64,000 nucleotides of DNA from Chloroflexota bacterium (GCA_005883615.1 VBEC01000020.1:46225-110224), one strand, 5' to 3'; positions 25,187 through 34,959 are shown, counted from the first letter of the stretch. Notes: generated by a model not told the origin, from the letters alone. Numbers and translations: made by a program.

Positions 25187-26049
25187 GAGGCCACCCTCCG
25201 CAGCTCCAACGCCTCGATCGACGCGAAGGAGCCACCGAACAGGCGGCGCGCGAGAACCGCGAAACCGTCCACGTCCCCGGTCGTGAGCTGCACGTGGCGG
25301 CCGCTCGCAGCCTCCTCGGCCGGTGCTTCAAGTGCGTTCACCGAGAGCAGCTCCGCCAGGGCCGAGGCCGTGGCCGTGGCGGAGTCCACGATGGCAACTT
25401 GCTCGCCGACCACTGCGGCAATCGCCGGACGAAGCAGCGGGTAGTGGGTACAGCCGAGTAGGAGGGTGTCGATCCGCGCAGAGGGTGGCAGCGGGAAGAC
25501 GAACTCGCCCGTCTCGTCGCGCGAGCCGAGCAGCGGCGCCAGCCCGTCGGCGACCGTCGCTTCCACGTCGGGCCCACTCAGTCGGCCGGCCTCGACCATG
25601 GGAACGTACGCGGGCGTGGCGTGCTCGTACACCTCCACTGCTGGATTCTCGTCCTTGATCGCGGTGAAGTAGGCATGCGAGCGTACCGTAGCGGGAGTCG
25701 CGATCACGCCGACGCGGCGGCTGCGGGTCGCGAGGACCGCCGCCGACGCGCCTGGCCGGATGACACCCAGGATCGGGACGTCATAGCGTCGGCGAAAGTC
25801 ACCGAGCGCCACGGCCGTCGATGTGTTGCAGGCCACGACGATCCCCTTGACATCCCGCTCGACGAGCACGTCCAGGCATTCCTGGGAGAACGCCCGCACC
25901 TCCTCGTCGGAACGCGTCCCGTATGGCGCGCGGGCGTTGTCGCCGAAGTAGATCGTCGATTCGGCCGGCAGACGCCGGAGGATCTCTCGAAGGACCGTCA
26001 GGCCGCCGACCCCGGAGTCGAAGACACCGATCGGCCGGGGATCGGCCAC
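25183..26049 (-). CDS. murI: Glutamate racemase
   Basis: A 288-residue cofactor-independent racemase that makes D-glutamate for peptidoglycan. GVFDSGVGGLTVL contains Asp11; the two catalytic cysteines are Cys74 in VVACNTSTA and Cys200 in LLGCTHYPLL, next to His202. PYGTRS is the substrate-binding segment. The start is GTG, three bases after the upstream CpaE-like gene. Length and motifs match the family fully. Confidence 0.95.
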   Translation of the reverse strand: MADPRPIGVFDSGVGGLTVLREILRRLPAESTIYFGDNARAPYGTRSDEEVRAFSQECLDVLVERDVKGIVVACNTSTAVALGDFRRRYDVPILGVIRPGASAAVLATRSRRVGVIATPATVRSHAYFTAIKDENPAVEVYEHATPAYVPMVEAGRLSGPDVEATVADGLAPLLGSRDETGEFVFPLPPSARIDTLLLGCTHYPLLRPAIAAVVGEQVAIVDSATATASALAELLSVNALEAPAEEAASGRHVQLTTGDVDGFAVLARRLFGGSFASIEALELRRVAS

Positions 26050-26052
26050 CGG

Positions 26053-27201
26053 TCAGCGGCGCGCGCCGGCGGGCACACGGGCCACGGCCATCAGCTCGGT
26101 GGCCATGCGCGCGACGTCCTGGCTCACGGCGGCGTCGGGGTTGGCAAGCACGAACGGGATGCCCTCGTTGTTCGACTGGACCACGAGCATCCCATCGGAC
26201 ACGACACGATGCTCGGGCACGCGGCCGAGAGCCCGGGCAAGGTCGTCAGGCGAGATTCCGCCGGGCGAGTCCGCGCGATTGATCAGGTAGCGCACCTTCG
26301 CCGCGGGATAGCCGATCGAGCGAAAGGCGTCGGCAACGGCGATGGTGTTGTGGATGGTCGTCGAGTCGTAGGTCACGATCTCGAGGATCGTGTCGGATGC
26401 GTCGAGGAACGCCAGGTTGATGTCGTTCAGGGGGGCGGGTAGGTCCAGCACGATCGCCTCGTAGACGCGGCGCAGCAGCGACAGAACCTTGTCCACGTCG
26501 CGCACTGTGACCATCTCGGCCATCTCAACCCGCGGCGGTGCCAGCAGGATGTCGATGCCCGAAGGATCGCGCCACAGGACGTCCTGCAGGTCCGACTCCT
26601 GGATCCGGTCGGTTGGCAGATCGAGGATCGAGGGCGCGTCGACAGGCACCTTGAGGAGCGCTCGCATGTCTCCGAACTGAAGGCTGGCATCGATCAGCAC
26701 GGTCTTGCTGCCCCGTTGCCCGATGGCGACCGCGAGGTTGAAGGCGATTGTCGTCTTGCCGACGCCGCCCTTCGGCGCGAAGACGGCGATCTGGCGCGAG
26801 CCGCCAACGCTATTGGCCGACTGGTAGTTCTGGTGGACGGACGTGATCTTGTTCATGAGGTCGTAGCCCGAGAACGGCATCGAAAGCACGGCGTCGATGC
26901 CGCGTTCGGGGCTCGGCTCGACCGGATTCTGGGGAACGGTCAGGACGACCACGGGCACGCCGAGGCGCTGGCTCTGGATCTGCTCGACCAGGGCAAGACC
27001 CTTGACCCGCCCCTGCAGGAGGGCGTCCACCAGCATCACGTCAGGTCGCAGCTGTTGCGCCGAGGAGATCGCCTTGGCGCCGTCCGTCAGGACATCGAGA
27101 AGCTTGATGTGCGACTGCGAGTTGAGGAGGCTGCGTACGTACTGTGCGACCTGCGGGACGTCCTCGACGAGCAGGAGGCGGATCTGATCGCTGCTGGCCA
27201 T
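26053..27201 (-). CDS. CpaE/ParA-like ATPase with N-terminal receiver-like domain
   Basis: A 382-residue protein. Residues ~7-125 resemble a response-regulator receiver with Asp59 in VMLVDALLQ. The conserved Lys is Met (LSMPFSGYD), so phosphorylation signalling may be weakened. Residues ~137-375 are a deviant Walker ATPase (FAPKGGVGKTTIAFNLAVAI; VLIDASLQFGDM), as in CpaE, which positions pilus machinery. No tad/pil genes flank it here; neighbours are murI and a methyltransferase. A TATAGT -10 element nine bases before ATG suggests its own, nearly leaderless promoter. Confidence 0.85.
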   Translation of the reverse strand: MASSDQIRLLLVEDVPQVAQYVRSLLNSQSHIKLLDVLTDGAKAISSAQQLRPDVMLVDALLQGRVKGLALVEQIQSQRLGVPVVVLTVPQNPVEPSPERGIDAVLSMPFSGYDLMNKITSVHQNYQSANSVGGSRQIAVFAPKGGVGKTTIAFNLAVAIGQRGSKTVLIDASLQFGDMRALLKVPVDAPSILDLPTDRIQESDLQDVLWRDPSGIDILLAPPRVEMAEMVTVRDVDKVLSLLRRVYEAIVLDLPAPLNDINLAFLDASDTILEIVTYDSTTIHNTIAVADAFRSIGYPAAKVRYLINRADSPGGISPDDLARALGRVPEHRVVSDGMLVVQSNNEGIPFVLANPDAAVSQDVARMATELMAVARVPAGARR

Positions 27202-27211
27202 TCGCCAGCGA

Positions 27212-28018
27212 CTATACCAAGCCGAGGGGGTCCGGCTTGGCGGCGATCAGGATGGCCCGCTGGCTGCCGGCCTCCAGCGGTTCCAGGTCGTAGCTCCCGG
27301 CAACCGTCTCGACAACCAGCCCGGCGTCCTCTGCGAAGTGCCGCAGCTCATCGGCGCTGACGAGGCGCAGGCGATCCTCGCGGAGCCACCGCAGGGCCGG
27401 CTCACCCGGTCGCCCTTCCTCGTAGATCGTCGTCAATTGGACCGCCTGGGTCGCCGCGTCGTGAGCGGCGGCCGCGATCTTCGTGACGAGTCGCCCGGTT
27501 TCGGGATCCGTCCGCGGGTACTCGAGAATGAGCCGCCCGTCGAAGCGCGCCAGATCGTCGGCATCGGGCAGCCATAGATCTGCCGCAGCGACGCCCCCAG
27601 GCGCGAGATGCTCGGCCAGCACACGGACCGCAGCTCGCTGGTCGCGCCAGGATCCCAGGAGCATCAGCGAGTTCAGGGCGATGAACGCCAGGCGGAACCG
27701 CGGCTGACCGACGGCTCGAAGGCCCAGGAGGTCGGCCTCCACGAGCTCCAGGCGCGAAGCAGCCTCGGGGCCGCGCCCAGCAGCGCGGAGGCGAGCTCGA
27801 GCGAGCACGGCGGGGTCGATGTCGATCCCCGTGACGTCATAACCCTCGGCGGCCAACGGAACCGCAAGCCGGCCCGTACCTACGCCCAACTCGAGGATCG
27901 GCCCACCGGTCCGCCGTGCGAGGGCCCGGTAGAGGTCGAGGTCGCCCGGGTCGTCGACGAGGTCGATGTCATACAGGCGGGCGAGCGCCTGCGCGCTGGT
28001 CTCGGTCGCGTCGCCCAT
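27212..28018 (-). CDS. Class I SAM-dependent methyltransferase
   Basis: A 268-residue Rossmann methyltransferase. ILELGVGTGRLAVPLA is the SAM-binding motif I, and GYDVTGIDID supplies the acidic residue that contacts SAM ribose. LDLYRALARRTGG precedes it as in small-molecule methyltransferases. The acceptor is unknown. It overlaps the agmatinase-family gene by one base (TGATG), so the two are probably coupled, though a functional link is not evident. Confidence 0.85.
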   Translation of the reverse strand: MGDATETSAQALARLYDIDLVDDPGDLDLYRALARRTGGPILELGVGTGRLAVPLAAEGYDVTGIDIDPAVLARARLRAAGRGPEAASRLELVEADLLGLRAVGQPRFRLAFIALNSLMLLGSWRDQRAAVRVLAEHLAPGGVAAADLWLPDADDLARFDGRLILEYPRTDPETGRLVTKIAAAAHDAATQAVQLTTIYEEGRPGEPALRWLREDRLRLVSADELRHFAEDAGLVVETVAGSYDLEPLEAGSQRAILIAAKPDPLGLV

Positions 28019-29145
28019 CAGCTCCGGGAGGACCCGCTGTCTCTCCAGCGGACGGTCCGGCCCGCGGCCTTCTTGGCAGCCAGCGCCCCGATGGCCTCCA
28101 GAATCACCCGGTTGGCGGCCATCGCCGTGGTCTCGGCGTGATCGTACGGCGGCGACACCTCGACCACGTCCAGGCCGGCCAGCTCGACGGCACCAACGAT
28201 CTGGCGGATCGCGCGCAGCACTTCCCGCGTGAGCATGCCGCCCGGCTCTGGAGTCCCCGTCCCGGGCGCGAGTCCCGGATCGATGACGTCGATGTCGACC
28301 GAGATGTACACGTAGTCGGGGCCGTCCAGGGCCTCGGCTATCGCGTCCGCGACGACCGCCTCAGAACCGCGCTCCTCGATCTCGCGCATGTAGTGCCAGC
28401 GCATGCCCTGCGTTCGCATCCACTCGAACGTCTCCACGGGCGGCCAGTATCCACGCAGGCCCACCTGGATGAAGTTCCGGCCTTTGACCGCGCCCGATTC
28501 GATCAGCCGGCGCATCGGCGTTCCGTGCCCGCTCAGGACCCCCCAGTCCTCGTTGGCGGTGTCGGCATGCGCGTCGAAATGGACGACTCCGATGGACCCC
28601 GGGCGGCGTACCTCGGCGATGGCCGTCGCCGACGGCCAGGTGATCGAATGGTCCCCGCCCATCACCATCGGGATCGCTCCGGTCTCCGCCACCTCACGCA
28701 CTTTCCGGTAGATCAGCGCGTGACCGCGCTCAATCCAGGCAGGCGTGACATTCGCGTCCCCGGCGTCGACGACGGTCAGGATCTCGAGCGGCTGCAGGCC
28801 GCCGGGGTGCTGCAGCGTGTGCAGCGAGCCGGTGGCGTAGTTTGCCTCGCGAATGGCGCGCGGCGCGAAGCGCGCCCCGGGCCGGTTGCTCACCGCGTCG
28901 TCGAATGGCGCCCCGACGATCGCGACGTCGACCGCTCGCGCCCGCAGCTCGGCCGGATCGGTGACCCATGGGAGCTTGGCGAAGGTCGACGGTCCGACGT
29001 AGACGGGCAGGTCAAAGTCCGAATAGACCTCGTACGCTCGATCCCAGCCGTTGGCCTCCGCGAAGCCGTCCTTGGGTGCGGGATGAGGCTCGTCGCCGGG
29101 CTCGGGGGTGCGACGAGAGTGTGGGTCGGCTGGGCGCTCGGCCAC
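28018..29145 (-). CDS. speB: Ureohydrolase (agmatinase/arginase family)
   Basis: A 375-residue binuclear manganese hydrolase. Metal ligands are His166 in MGGDHSITW, Asp191, His193 and Asp195 in VHFDAHADT, and Asp284 and Asp286 in SVDIDVIDP. GTGTPEPGGML is the usual substrate-loop end. Sequence style fits agmatinase, giving putrescine and urea, but related guanidine- or guanidinoacid-hydrolysing members share these motifs. The N-terminus carries about 45 extra polar residues. The start is GTG. Confidence 0.8.
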   Translation of the reverse strand: MAERPADPHSRRTPEPGDEPHPAPKDGFAEANGWDRAYEVYSDFDLPVYVGPSTFAKLPWVTDPAELRARAVDVAIVGAPFDDAVSNRPGARFAPRAIREANYATGSLHTLQHPGGLQPLEILTVVDAGDANVTPAWIERGHALIYRKVREVAETGAIPMVMGGDHSITWPSATAIAEVRRPGSIGVVHFDAHADTANEDWGVLSGHGTPMRRLIESGAVKGRNFIQVGLRGYWPPVETFEWMRTQGMRWHYMREIEERGSEAVVADAIAEALDGPDYVYISVDIDVIDPGLAPGTGTPEPGGMLTREVLRAIRQIVGAVELAGLDVVEVSPPYDHAETTAMAANRVILEAIGALAAKKAAGRTVRWRDSGSSRS

Positions 29146-29314
29146 GGTGGAGATCCCTCCGGAGACGGCCTCGCGCGGAGCTCAGCGGTCCGCTGCGCGA
29201 ATCCCGTGCCGTCCCTGTGGGCGCCGCCGGTTCGCAACCCTGCGTCCAGCGGGGCGCGCCGCCGCGATGGTAGCACCCGCCTCCGTGGCAATGGCGAGAC
29301 GCTCGAGTTCGGGC

Positions 29315-30523
29315 TCAGCCTCCCCGAAACTCTGCCCACGCCGCGCTCACCAGCGAGGGATCCGCGAACAATTCGTACGCGGTCTGGGCAATGAGCGTGG
29401 CTGCCAGGAGCGTAGCCTCGTCCGCCTGCGGCGTCCCGGCCGCGTCGCGGAAGGCCGTGGAATGGCCGGCTGTGTCCAGCGGGGCGATCGCCAGATATGG
29501 ATGAATGGTGGGCAGGTGCTGCGAGACGTTGCCCATGTCCGAGCTGCCGAGATGCTGCAGGTCGAGGGGTCCATCCTCCAGGCCGTAGGCGGTCAGGTTT
29601 GCCGAGAAGCGGCCGCGCAGGACCTCGTTCTGCTTCATCGTCGAGGAGCCGCCCGAGAAGACTGCCTCACCCCCGCAGCCCGTGGCCAGCGCGGCGCCCT
29701 GGACCATTTCCCGGAATCGGTCCTGTATCTCGTGGAAGTAGCCCTCATCGACGCTCCGCAACATGAACCGGCCGACGGCACGGCTCGGGATGATATTGGC
29801 CGCGGTGCCGCCGTCGAGGACGATCCCGTGGACCCGGGCCTCGGGTCGTAGCTGCTGCCGCCAGAGTCCGATCTCAGCGAAGAGCAGCACCAGGGCATCG
29901 AGCGCGTTGCGGCCCATCCAGGGCTCGGAAGCGGCGTGCGCCTGGCGGCCGCTGAAGGTCACCTCCACGTCCACGCTCGCGAGCAGGGCGATCGACGAGC
30001 TCGTCCGGTCGTTGGGATGGAACAGGAGCGCGGCGTCGAGGCCGTCGAACAGACCGTCATCGATCATGAACTGCTTGCCCGACCCGCGCTCCTCGGCCGG
30101 GCAGCCGAGGAAGACGATCTCGCCGGGCAGCTCGTCAGCGATCGATGCCAGGGCGATGGCCGCGCCGACCCCCGAGGCGGCCATCGTGTTGTGGCCGCAA
30201 CCATGGCCCAGACCGGGCAGCGCGTCATACTCGGCGAGGATGCCGATCCGCGGCCCATCCCCACCCTGACCGCCCGACAGGCGCCCCCGGACTGCCGTTT
30301 CCAACCGACCCGCGGGTTGCTCCACCGTGAACCCGTGACGGGCGATCGTCTCGCCGACCCAGGCGGCCGCCTGTCGCTCTTCGAACGCCGGCTCGGGATT
30401 GGCGTGGATGCGGTGGGACAGGTCGAGGATCTCTGCGCGGTGCTCTTCCAGGGCCGCGGCCAGGCGCTGCTTGGCCTCGGCGAACGGCTCTGCCGGGCGG
30501 GTGGCGGCAAGCGCGATGGCCAC
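29315..30523 (-). CDS. M20-family amidohydrolase or aminoacylase
   Basis: A 402-residue metallopeptidase-fold enzyme. GLGHGCGHNTMAASGVG contains the metal-binding GCGHN motif. The dimerisation domain begins near VEVTFSGRQAHAASEPWMG, and EERGSGKQFMIDDGLF supplies the catalytic Glu. Close members hydrolyse N-acyl amino acids or p-aminobenzoyl-glutamate (AbgB-like); substrate cannot be chosen here. The GTG start follows GAGGAGG, an excellent ribosome site. It lies 169 bases from the agmatinase-family gene and may be transcribed with it. Confidence 0.85.
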   Translation of the reverse strand: MAIALAATRPAEPFAEAKQRLAAALEEHRAEILDLSHRIHANPEPAFEERQAAAWVGETIARHGFTVEQPAGRLETAVRGRLSGGQGGDGPRIGILAEYDALPGLGHGCGHNTMAASGVGAAIALASIADELPGEIVFLGCPAEERGSGKQFMIDDGLFDGLDAALLFHPNDRTSSSIALLASVDVEVTFSGRQAHAASEPWMGRNALDALVLLFAEIGLWRQQLRPEARVHGIVLDGGTAANIIPSRAVGRFMLRSVDEGYFHEIQDRFREMVQGAALATGCGGEAVFSGGSSTMKQNEVLRGRFSANLTAYGLEDGPLDLQHLGSSDMGNVSQHLPTIHPYLAIAPLDTAGHSTAFRDAAGTPQADEATLLAATLIAQTAYELFADPSLVSAAWAEFRGG

Positions 30524-30616
30524 TGAAACCTCCTCGAGTCAAGACCGCAGTCCGGGGAAACCCGGGGACTGAGGGTACGCGAGTCCCAGCCTCCACGTGT
30601 GCGGGCGTTTCCTGGA

Positions 30617-30997
30617 TCAGCGTTCGGCCGAGAAGGTGGCCTCCGCGATCACGACCATGGTCATCACGAAGAGGGCGATCGGCCACTGGAAGGCGCCCTG
30701 GAGCCGCAGCAGCACGAACAGCGCAACGAGGATCGCCACCCAGCCGCCGCGCCTGATCGCGCGCGGCCAATCACCGTGGTAAGCGATCCGCCGGTGGCGG
30801 CCGAAGACCACGAGCCAGAACAGCGGGATGACAGTGAGGCCGACCGCAAGGCCCATCAGGAGCGCCCCGACGTAACCGGCGGCGGGATCGAGTTTGGGGT
30901 CGCGAGTCGAGACGACCAGTCCGACGAGGATCCAGACGACCGCCGCCGCCGCGAACGCCGCGATATTGCCGAGGCGATCGCGTGCTTCCATGGTCAT
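30617..30997 (-). CDS. Four-helix membrane protein of unknown function
   Basis: About 126 residues with four hydrophobic segments (AAFAAAAVVWILVGLVVS; GALLMGLAVGLTVIPLFWLV; WVAILVALFVLLRL; WPIALFVMTMVVIAEA). Short basic loops suggest an inner-membrane protein. ATG 30995-30997 and another two codons later are both possible; TAGACT stands two and eight bases before them, suggesting a leaderless start at the second. No family was recognised. Confidence 0.65.
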   Translation of the reverse strand: MTMEARDRLGNIAAFAAAAVVWILVGLVVSTRDPKLDPAAGYVGALLMGLAVGLTVIPLFWLVVFGRHRRIAYHGDWPRAIRRGGWVAILVALFVLLRLQGAFQWPIALFVMTMVVIAEATFSAER

Positions 30998-31029
30998 CGA
31001 GTCTAGGGCGTGCCGATATCGGGCGTCCC

Positions 31030-31404
31030 TCATCGCGCCGCATCTCGCCGGCTGGCCAGGGCGGTCTCGATGGTGCCCAGCAGCTCGGCGACGGCAAAGG
31101 GCTTGAACACGACTGGCGGGCCAGGTAGGGGCTTATCGGCTCGACCGGACATGTCGCGATCGCCCGTCATGAAGACCACGGCACAGTCCGTTCGCGACTC
31201 GCGGACGATTGCGGCCAGCTGCCTGCCGTCGACGTCAGGCATCTGGATGTCGGTCAGAAGAAGGCCGATGGGGCGCACAGATCCGAGCACGATGGCGACC
31301 GCTTCGCGGCCCCCGGCAGCTTCCAGCACTTCATAGCCGGCATCCGAAAGGACGCGAGCCGCGAGGTGGCGGATCGCCCTGTCGTCGTCCACGACCAGGA
31401 CCAC
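31030..31404 (-). CDS. Single-domain response regulator
   Basis: A 124-residue receiver without an output domain. VVDDDRAIR gives the acidic pocket, Asp52 in LLLTDIQMPDVDG is the phosphoacceptor, Thr in VVFMTGDR and Lys in VVFKPFAV complete the set. GTG 31402-31404 gives the shortest complete domain; the frame stays open about 20 codons upstream (ADDDLAPRT), so the true start may be earlier. No kinase is adjacent. Confidence 0.8.
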   Translation of the reverse strand: MVLVVDDDRAIRHLAARVLSDAGYEVLEAAGGREAVAIVLGSVRPIGLLLTDIQMPDVDGRQLAAIVRESRTDCAVVFMTGDRDMSGRADKPLPGPPVVFKPFAVAELLGTIETALASRRDAAR

Positions 31405-31626
31405 TGTTCTGGGCGCCAGATCGTCGTCGGCCTCGGCCGCATGGGACTGTGCGGGGCGCGACCCGGCTCCAATCGCCCGGTTGATGTTGTTCCCTCCGTG
31501 CCCGAGAGGGGGTTCGCCACGCGGAGTGAGCCCCTGGGCCGCACACCCTGGGCCTGCTTCAGTCCCCTGTCATCTAGGGCGAATGCCGTAGCCAACGCGA
31601 TCGCCGCAGCGTGCCAGGCTGCCGCC
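31405..31626. other. Intergenic region between the helicase-nuclease and response-regulator genes
   Basis: About 220 bases with no recognised gene or RNA. It may contain the promoter and the 5' extension of the response-regulator gene. The upstream helicase gene runs in the same direction and ends at its right edge. Confidence 0.35.
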
Positions 31627-34600
31627 TCAGGTCGCGACACTTGACGGACAGACGTCCCGGAACGCGCAGTAGGAGCACGCGAGGTAGTCCGGCTTGGCCG
31701 TGAAATCCCGTGCACGGATCCCCTCCGCCGCCTCGGCGATCTTTGCTCGCGCCCGCGCCAGCCGCTTCTCATCGACCTCCGCGCGCCCGACGAGGCCGGA
31801 CTCCAGGAAGTACAGCTGGACTGCATCCGGGAGACGGCCCGTTAGCGCCTGGTAGCCAAGGGCGTAGATCGACAGCTGGAGCGATTCGCGAGCACGCTGG
31901 CGCGCCCGGACCGGATCGCGAACGTCACTCGATTTGTAGTCGGTGATCGTGACGCGCTCGCGGGACATCAGCGGCAGGGTCTGGGCTACCACGTCCGGGG
32001 CCCAGGCAGGCTGCGGCGAATCCCGCCCGACGCTCCCGTCTCGGGCGGCTCCTTCCGCAGCCGCCGGTTGCAGGTCAGCGTTGACGGGTTCGATGTCGAC
32101 CCGATCCCAGCGTCCCCGAACGCGATCCCCGCCCATGGTGAAGCTGAACTCCCGCTCGACGTAGGCGGGGATCACGGTGCCGGGCTCCAGTTGCTCCAAC
32201 CGGAAGCGTCGCAGCGCAGCACGGCCTGCGTCCAGGCGGGCGTCTTCGTGTTCCCGCGTCAGGAACCCTTCGCTGGTCCAGGCTGACTCGAAGGCGGCAA
32301 CCAGGTCTTCCTCCGACATGACGTCACCGCGGGCGTGCCGCCGATGGAACTCCTGCACCGCCTTGTGCAGCGCCGCCCCGTAGATGATCGCGTGGTGAGG
32401 TGCCAGCGGAACACGGAGCACGTGCGCGTACTTGTACTTGAGCGGGCAGGTCAGGTAGTCGTCGACCTGGTAGAAGCTCAGCGACAGCGGCTCGCTTGGC
32501 GCCGTCCTCACGGACTCGCGGGGTGGCTCGACCGCATCGAAGGCAGCGAGCTTTTCGAGTGGATGCTGAACTTGCGCTCCGGGTCTCGATACTCCTGCCT
32601 CCGCGGGCAGGTCCAGCGCTTCCAGCACGAAGGGTGAGACACGCCTCGCGCGACTGCCTCCGTAGTCCACGGCGTGGCTGAGGATGAGCTCATCTCGGGG
32701 TCGCGTCATGGCCACGTAGAACAGGCGTCGCTCCTCGGCCAGGGTGACGTCGCCCGCTGGAGGCGTGTCGCGGAGGAGGGCGACCGGCAGTCCCAGCGTT
32801 TCACGTCGTGACACGACCGGAAACCTGCCGCCGACGAGGCCGGGCAGGAACACCGTCGGAAACTCGAGGCCCTTCGCCTTGTGCACGGTGAGCACGGCAA
32901 CTGCATCGGCATCGGGATCGATCTCGGCGGTCGGAGGATCGTCGCCCGCCTCGATGAGCGTCGCCAGGTGCGGTGCCAGGAACGGCGTGCGGTCATCCGC
33001 GAGCAACGCCGACTGGGCGCGGACGATGTCGAAGAAGCGGGCGATGTTCGACAGGGCCTCCTCGGCCTGAACGGAGGGAGTGGCTGCCAAGCGAGCCAGC
33101 AGCCCGGAGCCACGCAGGAACGCGTAGAGGACTTCGCCCGCCGAGCGCTCGTGCGCGAGCTCCGAATAACGTCGCAGGTCCTCGACCAATCGGGCAAGGG
33201 CGTCCCGCGTCGCCTGGCTGAGGCGCAGGAGCCCCGGCTGCCGTGTCAGCTCCTCGGCAACCTCCCAGATCGATCGGTTCCGTCGACGGGCACTGTTGAC
33301 GATCGCCGTCAGGTCCTCGCCACCCAGGTCGTAGACCTCAGAGGCCGCCACGGCGTACAGGTCGACGCTCGAGCTGAGGTCGGCGAGGACTCGCAGGAAG
33401 GCGAGGAGGAGCCTGACCTCCGGTCGGCCGTACAACCCGGTGCTGCCCGAGAACCGCCACGGGATTCCGAGGAGGTTGAAGCTGCGCAGGATCGGATCGG
33501 CGTCTGCGTTGGCCCTGACCAGCACCGCGTGGTCACGGGGACGCGCTCCCCCGGCCAGCCGGCGGCCAACCTCCGCCGCAATCCAGTCGGCCTCTTCCGA
33601 ACCCGTGCCGAACGCCTCCAGCCGCACCGGCACCGGATCGTTGGTCGCCCGGGCGGCCACCAGCTGCTTGCTGACGCCCGCTCGCACCTCCAGCCTGTCC
33701 GGGTTGTTGTACCGGATCAACCGGTAGGCCGCGTCCAGGATCGGCCGGTGCGAGCGATAGTTGCGCCTCAAGACGACCTGGCGAGCTCGCCGGTAGCGAT
33801 CCTGGAACTCGAGGATGTTGCTGATCGCCGCGCCGCGGAAGCGGTAGATCGCCTGATCGTCGTCGCCGACGACGGCCACATTACGGTGGCGCTCGGCGAG
33901 CAGCGCGACGAGTTCGGCCTGGGCACGGTTGGTGTCCTGGAACTCGTCGACGAGCACAAAGCGAAAACGGTCCTGGAGGATCTGGCGCGCTGCCGGAGAG
34001 GACCGCAGTAGGCGCAGGGCGATGCTGACCTGGTCGCCGAAGTCGATGAAACCCGCCCCGGCAAGCAGCTCCTGATAGCGCTCAAATGCTCGAGCGAGCT
34101 CGAGCTGCCGGCGGGCTTCCTCAGCCAGGGCATCGGCCGCCGTCCGGTCCGAATCGGTCGCGTCCCCACCGTCGGCCCGAACAGCGTCGGCTGCGCGGCT
34201 CGCCTCCGAGGAAAGTCGCTCCGCGTAGGCCAGGTAGTCGGCCGGGCTCACGTCCTCGTCCTTGCACCGCGAAAAGAGGGTCGCCAGGGCTCCCAGGAAT
34301 CGAGTCGGGTCGCCGAGTGGGCGGTATTGATCGAGCTCGAAGTCGAAGAGGTGCTCGCGCAGGAAGATGACGACTTCGGGCCGGGACAGCACGCGGACGT
34401 CGATCGGCAGCCCGAGTTCGAGCGCGAACTCGCGGATGATTCGGTCGCCAAAAGCGTGGAATGTCGAGATGGCCGTGTCTGTGTATCCGTAGGGCACGAG
34501 CTGATCGACTCGGACCTGCATCTCCGCCGCCGCCTTGTCGGTGAAGGTCAGCGCGAGGATCTCGGCGGGCCGTGCGCGACGCGTGGCGATGAGCCATGCG

Positions 34601-34899
34601 ATCCGCCGAGTGATGACCTGGGTCTTGCCCGTGCCGGCCCCGGCCAGCACAAGGAGCGGTCCATCGCCGTGGGTCACCGCTCGACGCTGCTCCGGATTCA
34701 GGCCATCGAGGAGCATTTCGAGGCCGATCGCGCCCTCGTCCGAGATTGTGACGCGAGCCGGCGCGATGTCGGCCCACACGGGGATCTGCTCGAGGGCGCG
34801 GGGCTCGCGCACGCGCCGCTTCATCGGCTTGCGCCGTCGTTGGCGAGGAGCGGCCACCGCCACCTGTCGGGAGAGCGCGTGGTGTGGGACTGGGGGCAT
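31627..34899 (-). CDS. UvrD-type helicase fused to a Fe-S PD-(D/E)XK nuclease
   Basis: A 1090-residue AddAB/AdnAB-style protein. The superfamily 1 helicase has Walker A LAGAGTGKTQ (~88-93), Walker B LVDEFQDTN, DDDQAIYRFRGA and TVHKAKGLEF. From ~810, a RecB-type nuclease follows: GAALHKAVQEFH, then VDIEP and ITDYKSSDV supply the catalytic Asp/Lys. Cys818 together with Cys1075, Cys1078 and Cys1084 (CSYCAFRDVC) form the expected [4Fe-4S] staple. Such proteins resect double-strand ends. No partner AddB/AdnB subunit adjoins. The first Met is used; starts at residues 26 and 62 are possible. Confidence 0.87.
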   Translation of the reverse strand: MPPVPHHALSRQVAVAAPRQRRRKPMKRRVREPRALEQIPVWADIAPARVTISDEGAIGLEMLLDGLNPEQRRAVTHGDGPLLVLAGAGTGKTQVITRRIAWLIATRRARPAEILALTFTDKAAAEMQVRVDQLVPYGYTDTAISTFHAFGDRIIREFALELGLPIDVRVLSRPEVVIFLREHLFDFELDQYRPLGDPTRFLGALATLFSRCKDEDVSPADYLAYAERLSSEASRAADAVRADGGDATDSDRTAADALAEEARRQLELARAFERYQELLAGAGFIDFGDQVSIALRLLRSSPAARQILQDRFRFVLVDEFQDTNRAQAELVALLAERHRNVAVVGDDDQAIYRFRGAAISNILEFQDRYRRARQVVLRRNYRSHRPILDAAYRLIRYNNPDRLEVRAGVSKQLVAARATNDPVPVRLEAFGTGSEEADWIAAEVGRRLAGGARPRDHAVLVRANADADPILRSFNLLGIPWRFSGSTGLYGRPEVRLLLAFLRVLADLSSSVDLYAVAASEVYDLGGEDLTAIVNSARRRNRSIWEVAEELTRQPGLLRLSQATRDALARLVEDLRRYSELAHERSAGEVLYAFLRGSGLLARLAATPSVQAEEALSNIARFFDIVRAQSALLADDRTPFLAPHLATLIEAGDDPPTAEIDPDADAVAVLTVHKAKGLEFPTVFLPGLVGGRFPVVSRRETLGLPVALLRDTPPAGDVTLAEERRLFYVAMTRPRDELILSHAVDYGGSRARRVSPFVLEALDLPAEAGVSRPGAQVQHPLEKLAAFDAVEPPRESVRTAPSEPLSLSFYQVDDYLTCPLKYKYAHVLRVPLAPHHAIIYGAALHKAVQEFHRRHARGDVMSEEDLVAAFESAWTSEGFLTREHEDARLDAGRAALRRFRLEQLEPGTVIPAYVEREFSFTMGGDRVRGRWDRVDIEPVNADLQPAAAEGAARDGSVGRDSPQPAWAPDVVAQTLPLMSRERVTITDYKSSDVRDPVRARQRARESLQLSIYALGYQALTGRLPDAVQLYFLESGLVGRAEVDEKRLARARAKIAEAAEGIRARDFTAKPDYLACSYCAFRDVCPSSVAT

Positions 34900-34959
34900 C
34901 CCGGAAGCATCCTGTCCGCCTTTGCCACCTCGCTCGTCACAGCGCCAACAAAGCGATGA

